A stretch of 64,000 nucleotides of DNA, from NCBI GenBank assembly GCA_016745035.1, contig JADGDE010000001.1:906507-970506 (forward strand), given 5' to 3'. Shown one piece after another: positions 1 through 9,900 of this stretch (within the stretch, counting starts at the first letter, position 1; every line of letters starts with the position of its first letter). This DNA is from Thiotrichales bacterium (lineage in GTDB: Bacteria; Pseudomonadota; Gammaproteobacteria; Beggiatoales; Beggiatoaceae). The translations under genes and the position numbers were made by a program. The notes under the pieces were generated by a model. The model did not search any database and was not told the origin of the DNA. It saw only the letters and a list, made by a program, of their open reading frames with translations.

Positions 1-774
1 AACGCTTTTGGGGGTACGAATGTCGCTTGCCTGCCGGGTGTGCTTGCCCAAGTGGGCTACCGCAGCCTTGCCAGCAACGCTTTTCGCCCTGATTTTTTCA
101 ATACTCTTGCGGCTTACAAAGGTATCGGTTTTGAAGAAATGTATTTTGCTAAAGAATTTAGCCGAGATAAGCCGAGCTATTTTTCCACTGGGAAACCGGA
201 TGATGACAGCTTTTTTATGAATGATGAGGACTTATTCAATGCCAACTTAAACTTGGTCGAGGCACATATCAATAGCAAGCCCGATACGCCCTTGTTTAAC
301 TATATTCTCAGTATTTATGGACACTTTCCGCACGAATTACATGACGGACAAAGCCCGCATACCGACATCACCCAAAGTCCCTACCAAGACAGCTTTTTAG
401 ACAATGTGGCGCAGCAATATTATTATCGTACCGAGGCGATTACGCGCTATACCCAGCGCTTAATGCAAATTGACCCAGAGAGCCTGATTATTTTTATCAG
501 CGATCATTTACCGCCGCTAAGCTATGGCAAACGCAGTTATCAGCGCTTACAATACCAGCAGCCGATTTATCAAGTGCCTTTATTAGTAATCGAAGCCGGT
601 GAAGTACGCCAATACCCGCTCTTACATCATTACGATATACCCGACTTGATTCAAAATTATCTGACCCAAGGCAAGCACTGCCAGCAACAGCCTTGTAATT
701 TAGAACACGAGCAAAAACCCAAAGCCGCCTATGAAGCCGATTATAAACGCTTTATGGCACATGCCCTGTTTTAG
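1..774 (+). CDS. LTA synthase/sulfatase-superfamily membrane enzyme, C-terminal part (5' truncated)
   Basis: The reading frame is open from base 1, so the gene begins upstream of the window and about 257 C-terminal residues are visible. They fit the alkaline-phosphatase/sulfatase fold of phosphoglycerol or phosphoethanolamine transferases (LTA synthase family). 'GGTNVACLPGVLAQVGY' resembles the stretch after the catalytic threonine region, 'YILSIYGHFPHE' resembles the substrate-binding strand, and 'ISDHLPPL' supplies the Asp-His metal ligands. Family members sit in the inner membrane with a periplasmic catalytic domain that transfers a phosphoalcohol head group to lipids, glycans or teichoic-type polymers. 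The catalytic Thr and the membrane segments lie outside the window. The exact substrate cannot be told. The next gene starts 20 bp downstream on the same strand and may be co-transcribed. Confidence 0.75.
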   Translation, partial: NAFGGTNVACLPGVLAQVGYRSLASNAFRPDFFNTLAAYKGIGFEEMYFAKEFSRDKPSYFSTGKPDDDSFFMNDEDLFNANLNLVEAHINSKPDTPLFNYILSIYGHFPHELHDGQSPHTDITQSPYQDSFLDNVAQQYYYRTEAITRYTQRLMQIDPESLIIFISDHLPPLSYGKRSYQRLQYQQPIYQVPLLVIEAGEVRQYPLLHHYDIPDLIQNYLTQGKHCQQQPCNLEHEQKPKAAYEADYKRFMAHALF

Positions 775-794
775 CGCCATCGCAGAGTTTTAGC

Positions 795-1790
795 ATGAAT
801 AGCAGTAAATTACTTACCTTTTTTCTTCTCTTATTTGCCGTTTGTATTGCGGTGGGAACCTTGTTTTTTCTCTGGGCGAGCATGAATGTATTTGGCTTAA
901 CACTGAAAGAAATTCGCCAAGAGCCTTTCTTGAACCCTTATACCTTGTATACGATTGGTGAAATCATTGCTCTGGTGGGTTTATTGAGTATTTGTATCCC
1001 GATAATTTTTCAATTAAGCCCCGCCAAAGCAGAAATATTCAAACGCCGTAACTTATTATTTTTATTGCTGATGCTGATTGTACTTAGCCTTGCCTATAGC
1101 GTCCGTATCCCCGCGCCCAATGTTGTTGTCGCTCAAGGCGCAACCCAGATAGCTGACAAACAGTCTTTATTGATTATTGGCTATCATGCCCAACTTATGT
1201 GGCAAGTGTTGATGGGCTTATTGGTCAGCGTGTTAGGTATGATGAGCTTGAGTAAAAAATGGCCTCGAACCTTGATTATTTTACTCTTAATGTATTTTGT
1301 TTATTTTAGTACGGGGACAATTTTATTAAGCGAACACCTGATTGCGGATATGACCAGTTTTGTGATTTTTGGCTTAATGATCGCTTTTATTTTATTGCTT
1401 AGCATCCTTGCTTTATCTAAACCTGATACCTCACCAACAGCAAAGCAACCTGCCATTGAAGCCTCAGAGGAGCGAGCTAAAATCGAAGCGGAAGCAAAAG
1501 CTAATAAGAATCAGAAGAAAACCGCACCGCAACAAACAGCGAGTAATGATAAAGAAGGCAACGATACCCATGTATTTGCAATGATGCATAATCTTGGGGA
1601 TATGTTTGATATCAGTTCACAACTAAAAAGCAAGTTGGAATCCAATATCTCACAATTACAAAATTTGCGTACCGAAACGGAGCATGTTGAGGCGGATAAA
1701 AAACAACAACAAGCCAATCATGATGAAATCATGGAAAAACTCGATACCATTGAGAAGCACCTCCATAACCTGGAGTTATCACAATTATAA
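795..1790 (+). CDS. Multi-pass membrane protein with C-terminal coiled coil, function unknown
   Basis: I do not recognise the family. The 331-residue product has about six hydrophobic segments (roughly residues 6-28, 48-72, 86-104, 132-152, 157-177 and 184-207). A charged, Ala/Glu/Lys-rich tail follows (about 215-331) with heptad-like spacing, e.g. 'LKSKLESNISQLQNLRTE', so a cytoplasmic coiled coil is likely. It follows the sulfatase-type enzyme by 20 bp and probably shares its transcript, so a role in the same envelope pathway is possible but unproven. The stop codon lies inside the left copy of a 12-bp direct repeat that flanks a MITE-like element. Confidence 0.7.
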   Translation: MNSSKLLTFFLLLFAVCIAVGTLFFLWASMNVFGLTLKEIRQEPFLNPYTLYTIGEIIALVGLLSICIPIIFQLSPAKAEIFKRRNLLFLLLMLIVLSLAYSVRIPAPNVVVAQGATQIADKQSLLIIGYHAQLMWQVLMGLLVSVLGMMSLSKKWPRTLIILLLMYFVYFSTGTILLSEHLIADMTSFVIFGLMIAFILLLSILALSKPDTSPTAKQPAIEASEERAKIEAEAKANKNQKKTAPQQTASNDKEGNDTHVFAMMHNLGDMFDISSQLKSKLESNISQLQNLRTETEHVEADKKQQQANHDEIMEKLDTIEKHLHNLELSQL

Positions 1791-1935
1791 TCTGATATTA
1801 CGCACTAAGCTGGTTTTTATCACAATAGTGTGATTTCCCACCTGCCTAGTGAAGCTTAGCCGTGCAGCAATGGCGGTTTTTTCTGCCCTTAAGGCAGAAA
1901 AAGAAGCCTTTGCGTAACATCAGTTATAATCTGAT
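1785..1935 (+). repeat. MITE-like dispersed repeat, copy A, with 12-bp flanking direct repeats
   Basis: The element spans about 1794-1923. Its ends are near-perfect inverted repeats (GATATTACGCA and TGCGTAACATC, one mismatch). An inner hairpin (TTCTGCC...GGCAGAA) lies around 1877-1903. The 12-mer TTATAATCTGAT occurs on both sides (1785-1796 and 1924-1935), like a target-site duplication. The internal blocks AGCCGTG, CAATGGCGGTTTTTT and GAAGCCTTTGCG recur in copies at about 2977-3090 and 16262-16388, and the TIR part recurs at 63195-63254. It lies between convergent genes, so its hairpin could also end transcription from both sides. Confidence 0.7.
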
Positions 1936-2921
1936 TATGCCGACAACGAGGCGATACAATCCCGCCCTTTTTCTTTTGCAGCATAAAGGGCTTTATCTGT
2001 ACGCTCAAACAAAGACGCATCATTATCACCGGCGGATAAAACAGAAATTCCAATGGTAATGCTAATTTTAGGTAAGGGTTGATTTTGATGATCGTTGACG
2101 GTTAGCGCCGCTATTTTCTGTTTAAGACGCGTCGCAATACGCCTTGCCACCGCTTCAGAACTATCATGCAGTGCAATCACAAATTCATCGCCTCCAAAAC
2201 GGGCTAAAAGGTCGTCATGTTGAAGCGCTAAACTTAAGACATCGGCAACGGCACAAATGACCTTATCACCGGCTAAATGTCCAAATGTGTCGTTAAAATT
2301 TTTGAAATAATCAATGTCTACCAACAGTAAAGACAGTGCTTGTGCATTTTCTTGGCAGGTTTTAATTTTTTCTGCCAAACAAGCATCAAACCAACGGCGA
2401 TTATGAATGCCTGTGAGACCATCAATAACGGCATGATGTTGTAATTGCCTTTGCAATTCAACATTGTCAGAAATAACGCCGTGATCATGGCGTAAACGTC
2501 GGGTTAAAACATAGAGGAGGTTTTTTGCAATGGTATGCGAAATATTTACCATCGCCCACAGAATGTTTTGTGATAAAACCAATAATTCTGCATCCGTGTC
2601 GGCAACAACATAGGCTGAGGGTTCTTGGCTATCAATAATGGACACCTCACCAACACATTCCCCTTCTTTAATATAATTTAAGACCGGATGCTCTAAAGAG
2701 TCCAAATGCACGCGTAATTTGCCTTGGAGCAAAATATAAATATTATCATTTTGCTGTTGCGGCGATAACAAAACCTCGTTAATAGTAATGTTTTTAGTGT
2801 CGCATTTTTCCAGATAAAACTCGATAGTGGCAATATCTACGCAATCAAACAATTGAATATTAGCTAATTTGGCACGGTTTTCTAGGAAGGACTTGTGTAA
2901 CATGAATAACCCCAGTTTCAC
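1935..2921 (-). CDS. Diguanylate cyclase with N-terminal cyclic-nucleotide-binding domain
   Basis: The 328-residue protein has a CAP/cNMP-binding-type beta-roll (about residues 20-135, with 'LQGKLRVHL' and 'GEVSIID') followed by a GGDEF domain (about 160-325). The active-site motif 'RFGGDEFVIAL' is intact at residues 243-247, and 'DGLTGIHNRRWFD' is the normal domain start, so GTP to c-di-GMP synthesis is expected. The allosteric I-site position reads QHDD instead of RxxD, so product inhibition may be lost. The longest frame starts with GTG. An internal ATG six codons later (2903) with GGGG six bases upstream may be the true start. The protein is soluble, so the first domain probably gates the cyclase through an intracellular ligand. 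The gene is bracketed by inverted MITE-like copies. Confidence 0.88.
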   Translation of the reverse strand: MKLGLFMLHKSFLENRAKLANIQLFDCVDIATIEFYLEKCDTKNITINEVLLSPQQQNDNIYILLQGKLRVHLDSLEHPVLNYIKEGECVGEVSIIDSQEPSAYVVADTDAELLVLSQNILWAMVNISHTIAKNLLYVLTRRLRHDHGVISDNVELQRQLQHHAVIDGLTGIHNRRWFDACLAEKIKTCQENAQALSLLLVDIDYFKNFNDTFGHLAGDKVICAVADVLSLALQHDDLLARFGGDEFVIALHDSSEAVARRIATRLKQKIAALTVNDHQNQPLPKISITIGISVLSAGDNDASLFERTDKALYAAKEKGRDCIASLSA

Positions 2922-2976
2922 ACATCGGCGGCGAATAAGCCCATATCTTACTGGAGCAGCTAGGTTTTATCTATCG

Positions 2977-3090
2977 GATGTGCCGCAAAGGCTTCTTTTT
3001 TACCCCAAAAGGTAAAAAAACCGCCATTGATCCACGGCTGTACCACCATGCAGGTAGAAAACCACCCTATTGAGACCCGTGTGTCACATC
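2977..3090 (-). repeat. MITE-like dispersed repeat, copy B (inverted relative to copy A)
   Basis: Read on the minus strand this matches copy A: AGCCGTG, CAATGGCGG plus a T-run, an inner hairpin (TTTACC...GGTAAA), then GAAGCCTTTGCGGCACATC. The ends on the plus strand are GATGTGCCGCA (2977-2987) and GTGTGTCACATC (ending 3090). The inner hairpin keeps its pairing although its bases differ from copy A (TACC/GGTA instead of CTGCC/GGCAG). It fills most of the 251-bp gap between the degenerate GGDEF-EAL gene and the diguanylate cyclase. Confidence 0.7.
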
Positions 3091-3172
3091 AGTTATTTAT
3101 ACTTAAAAATAGATAAAGAACAAGCGCTGAGCTTGGGGTTGAGCGGTTAGAGGTTAAGCCTTATGCATCAGA

Positions 3173-5584
3173 TCAGGCAATTTGTTGATGCGGGGTTTGC
3201 ACAAATTGTCCAACAATGTGATCCACTTGATATTTACCAAGCAAATGAATATTGGCAATATTGGCAGTAAAAGGCGAAATCACCGCTTTTTGTTGTTGAT
3301 GTGCTTGCGAAATTAAATTGAGTAAAGAGTGTGACCTTTCTTGGTTTTGGCTTAAATTGCTCACCAAGTGGGGGCTGAGACGAATAAAATCGACAGGCAA
3401 GCGATTGAGTAATAATAAGCTATCTTTATTTGGTTCCATATCTCGAATACTTAAACGACAACCTAATTGGCGCAAATACTGATAGACATGGCTAGCGGTG
3501 GCAAAATGTTGATGAATGTCTTTGCGACTGAAATCAAAAATCAGTGCTCGGTTTTTTGCCAGTTTGGTAATACGCAGTGATTTTTCTAACCAGGTTAAAA
3601 AATGCGGGTCAGCTAAGGTATCTTCGGACAAGGTCAACAATAAGTTGACTTGGGTATTGGCTTGCTGTTTTAAGGTCAATATGGCTTGTTTGACCATCCA
3701 ACGCTCAATGCGCTCACTTAAACCACAATACTCAGCAATGGGCAAAAACTCTCCAGACTGAAGTGTCTTTTGCTGTTGCTTGAGTTGTAATAACACTTCA
3801 TAACAGCACATGCTATCGTTTTGTAAATTGCTGATAGCTTGAAAATGAAGCTGAAATTGGTCTTGTGATAAACCCTCGCGCAATTTTTTTTCCCAAGCCA
3901 AGGTTTTTATTTGCTGTTTAGCAAGGTGTTGATGATTAGAATGCCATTGAATCCGATTGCCCCCGTGTTGTTGAGCTAAACTACAAGCAGCGCCAGCATC
4001 GAGTAAAATTTGTGCTGGTGTTTCAGTTTCTGCGCTTACACCAGCAATGCCAATGCTACAACTGCTGGATAAATGTTGCCCATTGAGCTTAAATACATGG
4101 GTTTTAATTTCATGGCGAATTTGTTCGGCAAGATCTTGCATTTCCCCTAGTTGACGATCAAAACTTAAAATTGCGAAGCCATTTTCATGCGTGCGCGCAA
4201 GAATATCCCTTTTGCCAACCAGCTTTTGCAATTGTTTGGCACTGTTTTGCAATAAGGCATCGCTGGCAATCACGCCCATGAGGCTGTCAATACTGCGATA
4301 ATTATCCAAACTGAGGCTAATGACAAATAGATTTTTTTCATCTTTAATCAGTTTTAGCGCATTGAGCAAATAATCTCGATGATAGAGTTTGGTTAGTCGG
4401 TCTTTATGGTGATCAATATCGGCTAAATTGACTTGAGTTTGTGGATTAATATGTTGTTTAACCGTATCAACCAATGCTTGCTCGCTAATATCTTCGGCTA
4501 AAAAATCATTGGCAACTTTATGCATTAAAGTGCGTCTAAACGTGTGATCAAAACGTTGGGCAAAAAACAAAACAGGCAATTTGTCATGGCTTTTGTGTTG
4601 ACGAATCAACATCGCCAATTCGATGCTGCTTAAATGGTTTAACTGCGTATGAATCAGCACCACATCGGGTTGTAGTTGTTGGATGCTGTCCAGCAATTGT
4701 TGAGGTTTGTTTAATAGTTTTGCTTGAATATTGGCATTTTTTAGATATTCAACATACTTAAGTCCCAGCGTTTTATCTTCATCAACAATCAAGACTTGTA
4801 CGTGCTGCATTTGTGTTTGTATCAATTTTTTTAGTTTATGTACCAAGGCTTTTACATCTATGGGGATAGAAAAATAGCCATCAATGTGTAAACGGTAAGC
4901 GGCGAGTTTATTGTCAATAGCGTCGTCTTGGCTTAACAAAATAATGGGGAAGTTGTTATCGCATTGTTCTCTCAAATTTTGCGCAATATGCAGTCCTAGC
5001 TGTGGTTCCTTTGGGCTTTGTACCGCTAATAATATTGCTTGAGGGGCTTGTTTTTGACATTGATTCATCAAGGTTTTTTCTTCGGTAATATTGCGGACAA
5101 TATAGCCGCTAAGTTCTAGCTGTAAGCTGAGAGATTCACGCTGTTCTAAATCTGGCTCAAATAAATATATCAATGGTTTACTGATACTGCTGGCAAGTAA
5201 GGTCGGCGCTTGAACCGGCGTATTGCCCAGTTTTTGTACCAAATCATGTAAGCGCTGAATTTGGGTTTGAATGGTCACTTGTTGCTGGGCATTTGGCACA
5301 ATGCCTTGTAGTTGAAATTGCTGTAACTGCATTTCTAAAGGCTTGGTATGAATGCTTAATTGGGTATAGCCTAAACGGCTGGCATCTTGGGTTAAGGTGT
5401 GGATTTGACGATATAAACAGGTCAGTTGTAAATGATGCCAATGTTGACATAACGCTTGCCATGCCGTTTCGATGGCACGCAGGTGATTACGGAGTTGGCG
5501 GTTTTGTTGTTTTCGTTGGCTTAAACCTGTGTGAAGCGGATCATAATTCATTTGCGGCAATACCCTTGTATCTAACGTGTACAT
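3173..5584 (-). CDS. HPt-REC-REC-GGDEF-EAL signalling protein with degenerate catalytic and phosphoacceptor sites
   Basis: About 803 residues. An HPt-like helical domain (about 45-115, 'IHTLTQDASRLGY' with the candidate His) is followed by two receiver-like domains (about 135-255 and 260-380), a GGDEF-like domain (about 395-545) and an EAL-like domain (about 560-800). Both receivers lack the phosphoacceptor Asp: the beta-3 strands read 'AILLAVQSP' and 'VVLIHTQL'. The GGDEF motif reads 'HENGF', and EAL reads 'YEVLLQL' with the later metal-binding motifs also changed. The protein should therefore not make or cleave c-di-GMP by the usual chemistry and may be a binding or scaffold protein. The start is uncertain: an ATG at 5551 with AAGGG further upstream is an alternative. 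No frameshift or stop is seen, so it is not decayed as a reading frame. Confidence 0.85.
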   Translation of the reverse strand: MYTLDTRVLPQMNYDPLHTGLSQRKQQNRQLRNHLRAIETAWQALCQHWHHLQLTCLYRQIHTLTQDASRLGYTQLSIHTKPLEMQLQQFQLQGIVPNAQQQVTIQTQIQRLHDLVQKLGNTPVQAPTLLASSISKPLIYLFEPDLEQRESLSLQLELSGYIVRNITEEKTLMNQCQKQAPQAILLAVQSPKEPQLGLHIAQNLREQCDNNFPIILLSQDDAIDNKLAAYRLHIDGYFSIPIDVKALVHKLKKLIQTQMQHVQVLIVDEDKTLGLKYVEYLKNANIQAKLLNKPQQLLDSIQQLQPDVVLIHTQLNHLSSIELAMLIRQHKSHDKLPVLFFAQRFDHTFRRTLMHKVANDFLAEDISEQALVDTVKQHINPQTQVNLADIDHHKDRLTKLYHRDYLLNALKLIKDEKNLFVISLSLDNYRSIDSLMGVIASDALLQNSAKQLQKLVGKRDILARTHENGFAILSFDRQLGEMQDLAEQIRHEIKTHVFKLNGQHLSSSCSIGIAGVSAETETPAQILLDAGAACSLAQQHGGNRIQWHSNHQHLAKQQIKTLAWEKKLREGLSQDQFQLHFQAISNLQNDSMCCYEVLLQLKQQQKTLQSGEFLPIAEYCGLSERIERWMVKQAILTLKQQANTQVNLLLTLSEDTLADPHFLTWLEKSLRITKLAKNRALIFDFSRKDIHQHFATASHVYQYLRQLGCRLSIRDMEPNKDSLLLLNRLPVDFIRLSPHLVSNLSQNQERSHSLLNLISQAHQQQKAVISPFTANIANIHLLGKYQVDHIVGQFVQTPHQQIA

Positions 5585-5748
5585 CAGTGACTAAACCAAT
5601 GACTAAGCGGGCTTTGATGTGGGACATCACTTCGCCATCAGGCTTGCGTTAATGTCAGGGGAAATCGCAATATTTATACCACTCCAGTCAATTTCAATCC
5701 TTGTCAGCCGCCTTGCGCGGAATATTTAACATATTGAGAAAGCCCGCC

Positions 5749-5773
5749 TTGACAGTGGCTAAGCTGCTATAAT
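5749..5773 (+). promoter_or_regulatory. Candidate sigma-70 promoter of nagZ (extended -10)
   Basis: TGCTATAAT (5765-5773) is a perfect extended -10. TTGACA lies at 5749-5754, but only 13 bases upstream of the hexamer, shorter than the usual 16-18, so the extended -10 probably carries most of the activity. It sits about 28 bp before the nagZ start codon. Confidence 0.5.
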
Positions 5774-5800
5774 CCCGATTTTATTTGCTTGGGAGTTATT

Positions 5801-6868
5801 ATGCTCGGTGCTGTGATGTTAGACATTGCCGGAACCACCTTGGACGATACAGATAAACAGATCTTAATGCGTCCTGAGGTCGGCGGCGTTATTTTATTTA
5901 GCCGTAATTATGAATCTCCCGAACAAATCAGTGCTCTTTGTGCTGACATCCATGCCCTGCGCGAGCCACCTTTACTTATAGCTGTTGACCAAGAAGGCGG
6001 GATTGTCCAACGTTTTCGTCATGGTTTCACTGAGTTGCCAACCATGGAAAGTTTGGGTGATTTATACGATGATGATAAAGAGGTCGCGTTAAAGTTGACC
6101 GAACAAGTTGGTTGGTTGATGGCTGCTGAATTGCGTGCAGTTGGGGTAGATTTTAGTTTTGCACCGGTCTTAGATTTACATTTAGGCTTAAGCACGGTCA
6201 TTGATAGCCGGGCTTTTCATGCCAAACCCACCATAGTTGCCCGTTTGGCACAAGCTTTGATCAGAGGTATGAACGCAGCGGGGATGAACGCCGTTGGCAA
6301 ACATTTTCCAGGTCATGGCTCAGTGGTGGCAGATTCTCATCATCAATTGCCTGTCGATGAACGTGATTGGGTCGATATTAACCACGCTGATTTACGCCCT
6401 TTTCGTATTTTGATTGAGGCAGGGATTCCCGCTTTGATGCCTGCCCATATTTTGTTTCCGAAAGTGGACTCAAAGGTGGTTGGTTTTTCTAAACATTGGT
6501 TACAAACGGTGTTGCGCGGACAACTGGGCTTTCAAGGGGCTATTTTTAGCGATGATTTAAGCATGGCAGGGGCGGCAAGTGCTGGGACGATAGAACAACG
6601 CACGCAAGCAGCGTTAGAGGCAGGTTGCGATATGTTGTTGGTCTGTAATGATAGAGCAGCTGCGCTTAAGGTATTGAATCATTTAATTGGTTATGAAAAC
6701 CCTGCCGCACAGGCGCGTTTTTTGCGTTTACATGGCACAACACCTGACAAACAGGTTGAAAGCCTTGCGGGATTAAGCGCAGATCTACGTCGCAGTGATA
6801 TTCGCGCCAGCTTAGCCAATTTAACCACCGATACGGTGTTAAATTTGAAAGATGATATGATGAGCTAA
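5801..6868 (+). CDS. nagZ: Beta-N-acetylhexosaminidase NagZ (peptidoglycan recycling)
   Basis: A GH3-family enzyme that removes GlcNAc from muropeptide fragments in the cytoplasm. The hallmark '[19 protein letters not shown]' carries the KH(F/S)PGHG signature with its catalytic His loop, and 'IFSDDLSM' holds the nucleophile Asp. At 355 residues it is of normal length for proteobacterial NagZ. The start is set at ATG 5801 because GGGAG lies five bases upstream. An in-frame TTG 12 bases earlier would run over this ribosome binding site. It precedes a PAS protein by 46 bp. glmS is 3.7 kb downstream, and both act in amino-sugar metabolism. Confidence 0.95.
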   Translation: MLGAVMLDIAGTTLDDTDKQILMRPEVGGVILFSRNYESPEQISALCADIHALREPPLLIAVDQEGGIVQRFRHGFTELPTMESLGDLYDDDKEVALKLTEQVGWLMAAELRAVGVDFSFAPVLDLHLGLSTVIDSRAFHAKPTIVARLAQALIRGMNAAGMNAVGKHFPGHGSVVADSHHQLPVDERDWVDINHADLRPFRILIEAGIPALMPAHILFPKVDSKVVGFSKHWLQTVLRGQLGFQGAIFSDDLSMAGAASAGTIEQRTQAALEAGCDMLLVCNDRAAALKVLNHLIGYENPAAQARFLRLHGTTPDKQVESLAGLSADLRRSDIRASLANLTTDTVLNLKDDMMS

Positions 6869-6914
6869 GCGCCCGCATTTTTGATAATTAAACGCAACAC
6901 GTAACGAAAACACC

Positions 6915-9900
6915 ATGGCTAGTAGTTTCCAAGCACATCATTCTCGCTTTTTTTGGCGTAGCACCGCGTTATTTGCGGTGCTAGACTCAGAGCTGTGTTT
7001 TCGTGAAATAAATAATGCGTGGGAAAAATTACTCAACCTTTCTAATGCACAATTATTGGCGCGTAATTTTAAGCATTTTATCCATAACGATGACAGACCC
7101 CAAGCGGCTTATAATCTTGAACAATTAATTGATAATGGACTTGCGACCCATTTCGCTTGTCGTTTCCAACACCGTAATGGCAGTTATCGCCATATTCTCT
7201 GGGAAATTACCGCTGTTGCTTCGCAAGAGCATGAATTTTATTTAGTCGGTATGGATATCAGCGAGCGCGAGCGCCCGTCGGTTGCTGATGAAATCCTCAG
7301 TGTTTTGCACGATGGCGTGGTGCTGCAATATGCCAACGGCACGATTGGCGCGTGTAACACGGGGGCTGAACGTATTATCGGTTTAAGTGTCGATAATATG
7401 ATAGGTTGGGTACTGATTGACCCAGACTGGCAATTACTCAAAGAAGATGGCACGCCTTTTCCACAAGAAGCCCATCCCGCAATCCGTACCTTGCGCACCG
7501 GCAAACCCTATAATGATGTCATTATTGGGATTGAAAAAAATGATAATAGCCTTTTATGGCTGCGGATGAATACCTATCCCTTGTGGCGTGATGAAATGAC
7601 CCCTTACGCGGTGGTCATGTCTTTTTCTGATATTACCCTGCAAAAAGAAACTGAACAAAAACTGCGCCAGCAACAAAGCTCGGATGCGCAAATTTATCGT
7701 GTGGATGGCGGTGAATTGTGGCAATGGGATGTCATCTCGAATGGAATCAGCTTTTCTGATAGCTGGAAAGCCATGCTCGGTTATGAGCCTCAAGAATTAA
7801 ATGATCACTTAGATAGTTGGCATCAACGGGTTCACCCGATGGACTATAAACAACTCAAAAGTGATATTCGCCGCCATTTAGAAGGTGATAGCGAACAAAT
7901 TGATAATACCCACCGCTTACAACATCGCAATGGGCGCTATTTATGGATCCATTGTCATGCCAAAGCCTCGTTTGATAAAAATGAGAAAGCCACCGTGGTG
8001 GTCGGTATGCATACCGATGTCACCGAACAGCAGGAAAAACAGCGCGAGGGCAAATACAATGAGTTGAAATATCAACAGCTCATGGACGCTGAAACCCAAG
8101 CGGTGATTTTAATCACCGTCGATAGTGAACGCATTATCGAGGTCAATAAGGCCTGTGCACAGATGTATGGTTACAGTAAAGAGGCCTTGCTGGAAATGCG
8201 TTATCAGCAACTCTCAGCCCAAAGTGAAAAAGGCTTTTTCTTTAAGCAGCGCCAACGCAATAGTTATCGCCGTCATCACAAACGCCAAGATGGGAGTGTC
8301 TTTTCGGTCAAAATGACCGTGAGCCCTTTTTATTTGGAGGGCAAAGACTTATGGTTATTGTTAATCGAAGATGTCAGCGAATACCAGCAAACTGAAAATG
8401 CCCTGTGGGAAAGCCAATCTAAATATCGACAATTATTTGAAGCCGCTTCTAATGCGACCATTGTCTTTGATACCAATACCCAGCAAATTTTTGATGTCAA
8501 TAATGTTGCTGTAGAAATGTATGGTTATCATAAAGATGAATGGTTTAGCCTCACGGTCTATGATTTATCTGCCGAATCAGTCAAAAGCCGTGCGTTGCTC
8601 TACACCGGTAAGCGTCGCCAAACCATTCCTTTGCGTTGGCATCGGAAAAAAGATGGCAGTGTTTTCCCGGTCGAAATCACCACCGGTAGCAGTTATTTAT
8701 TCCAAGGTCGGTCTTTGGTTTGTGCGACTTTGCGCGATATTACTGAACGCCGCGCCGCCGAGGAAGCCTTGCGCAGTGAACGCGACTTTAGCCAAACCTT
8801 GGTAGAAACCTCGCCGACTTTCTTTTTTGCCATGAATCCCGACGGCAGCATTCGGATGGTCAACAAAGCCATGCTCAGCAGCTTGGAATATGCTTTAGAT
8901 GAAATTTTAGATAAAGATTTTCTCCATTGTTTAGTACCAGAGGCTGAAAAAAACCATATGCGTATTGCCTTTGATGAACTGGTTAAAACTTTAGAGCCAC
9001 AAATTATTCATAGTGAAGTGATGGGCAAAGCCGGAGAAGTGCATCAAGTCGAGTGGCATAGCCGTGCGGTGATGAATATTGATGGTGAACCGGATTATAT
9101 TTTTGCCGTCGGTATCGACACCACCGAGCGCGAAGAAGTACAAAAAGATTTACACCTGTTTAAAACCATTATCGAAGAATCTGCTGAAGCAATTAATATC
9201 AAAGATGTCAACGGTAAATTGGTTTATGTCAATCCGGCTTATAAAAATTTGGTACGCCATGTCGAAGCAGGTGCTGATAAGCAAATTAATTACACCGAAA
9301 ATTCATTACAGATCATTGCCGCTGAACAAATGCCCGCATTAAAAGCTGGCAAGGGCTGGACAGGGGAGCTGGATATTCATAGCGCCTTGGGCGATGATTT
9401 TCCGATTTGGCAACGTACCGATGCCATTCGCGATAATACCGGCAATATTTTATTCATTTTTGAATTGATGCATGACATCAGTGAGCGTAAACGCATGTGG
9501 GAAACCTTGCGGGCGCAATGGCAACAATACCAACTAATTTTTAATAATATCCCCGTCATGGTTTGGCATCGAGATAAAAATAATAAACTCTTAAATGCGA
9601 ACCAACAGGCAACAAATGCACTGAAAGGCATGGAAACGGTGCATGATTTTTATACTGAAAATCAAACAGTATTAAAAACAGGTGTGCCGCAAATTGGGGA
9701 AACTGAACTCTATTTACCTGCCTTGGGTGGCAATCGTAAGCTACGGGTAGGACATATTCCTTGTCATCATGTTGAACAGGGTTTTGATAGTGTGATTGTC
9801 TATGCTATTGACATCAGTGATTGTCATTCAGGTAGTTCACAATCCACAGCCACCGATCAAAGTTTACGGCATTTTATTTTACAACTGCCTTTATTGGTTC

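Noticed and set aside
1862..2059. Small plus-strand open frame of 65 codons
   Set aside because: Lies across the MITE-like copy A and antisense to the diguanylate cyclase, with no similarity to known proteins and no good ribosome binding site.
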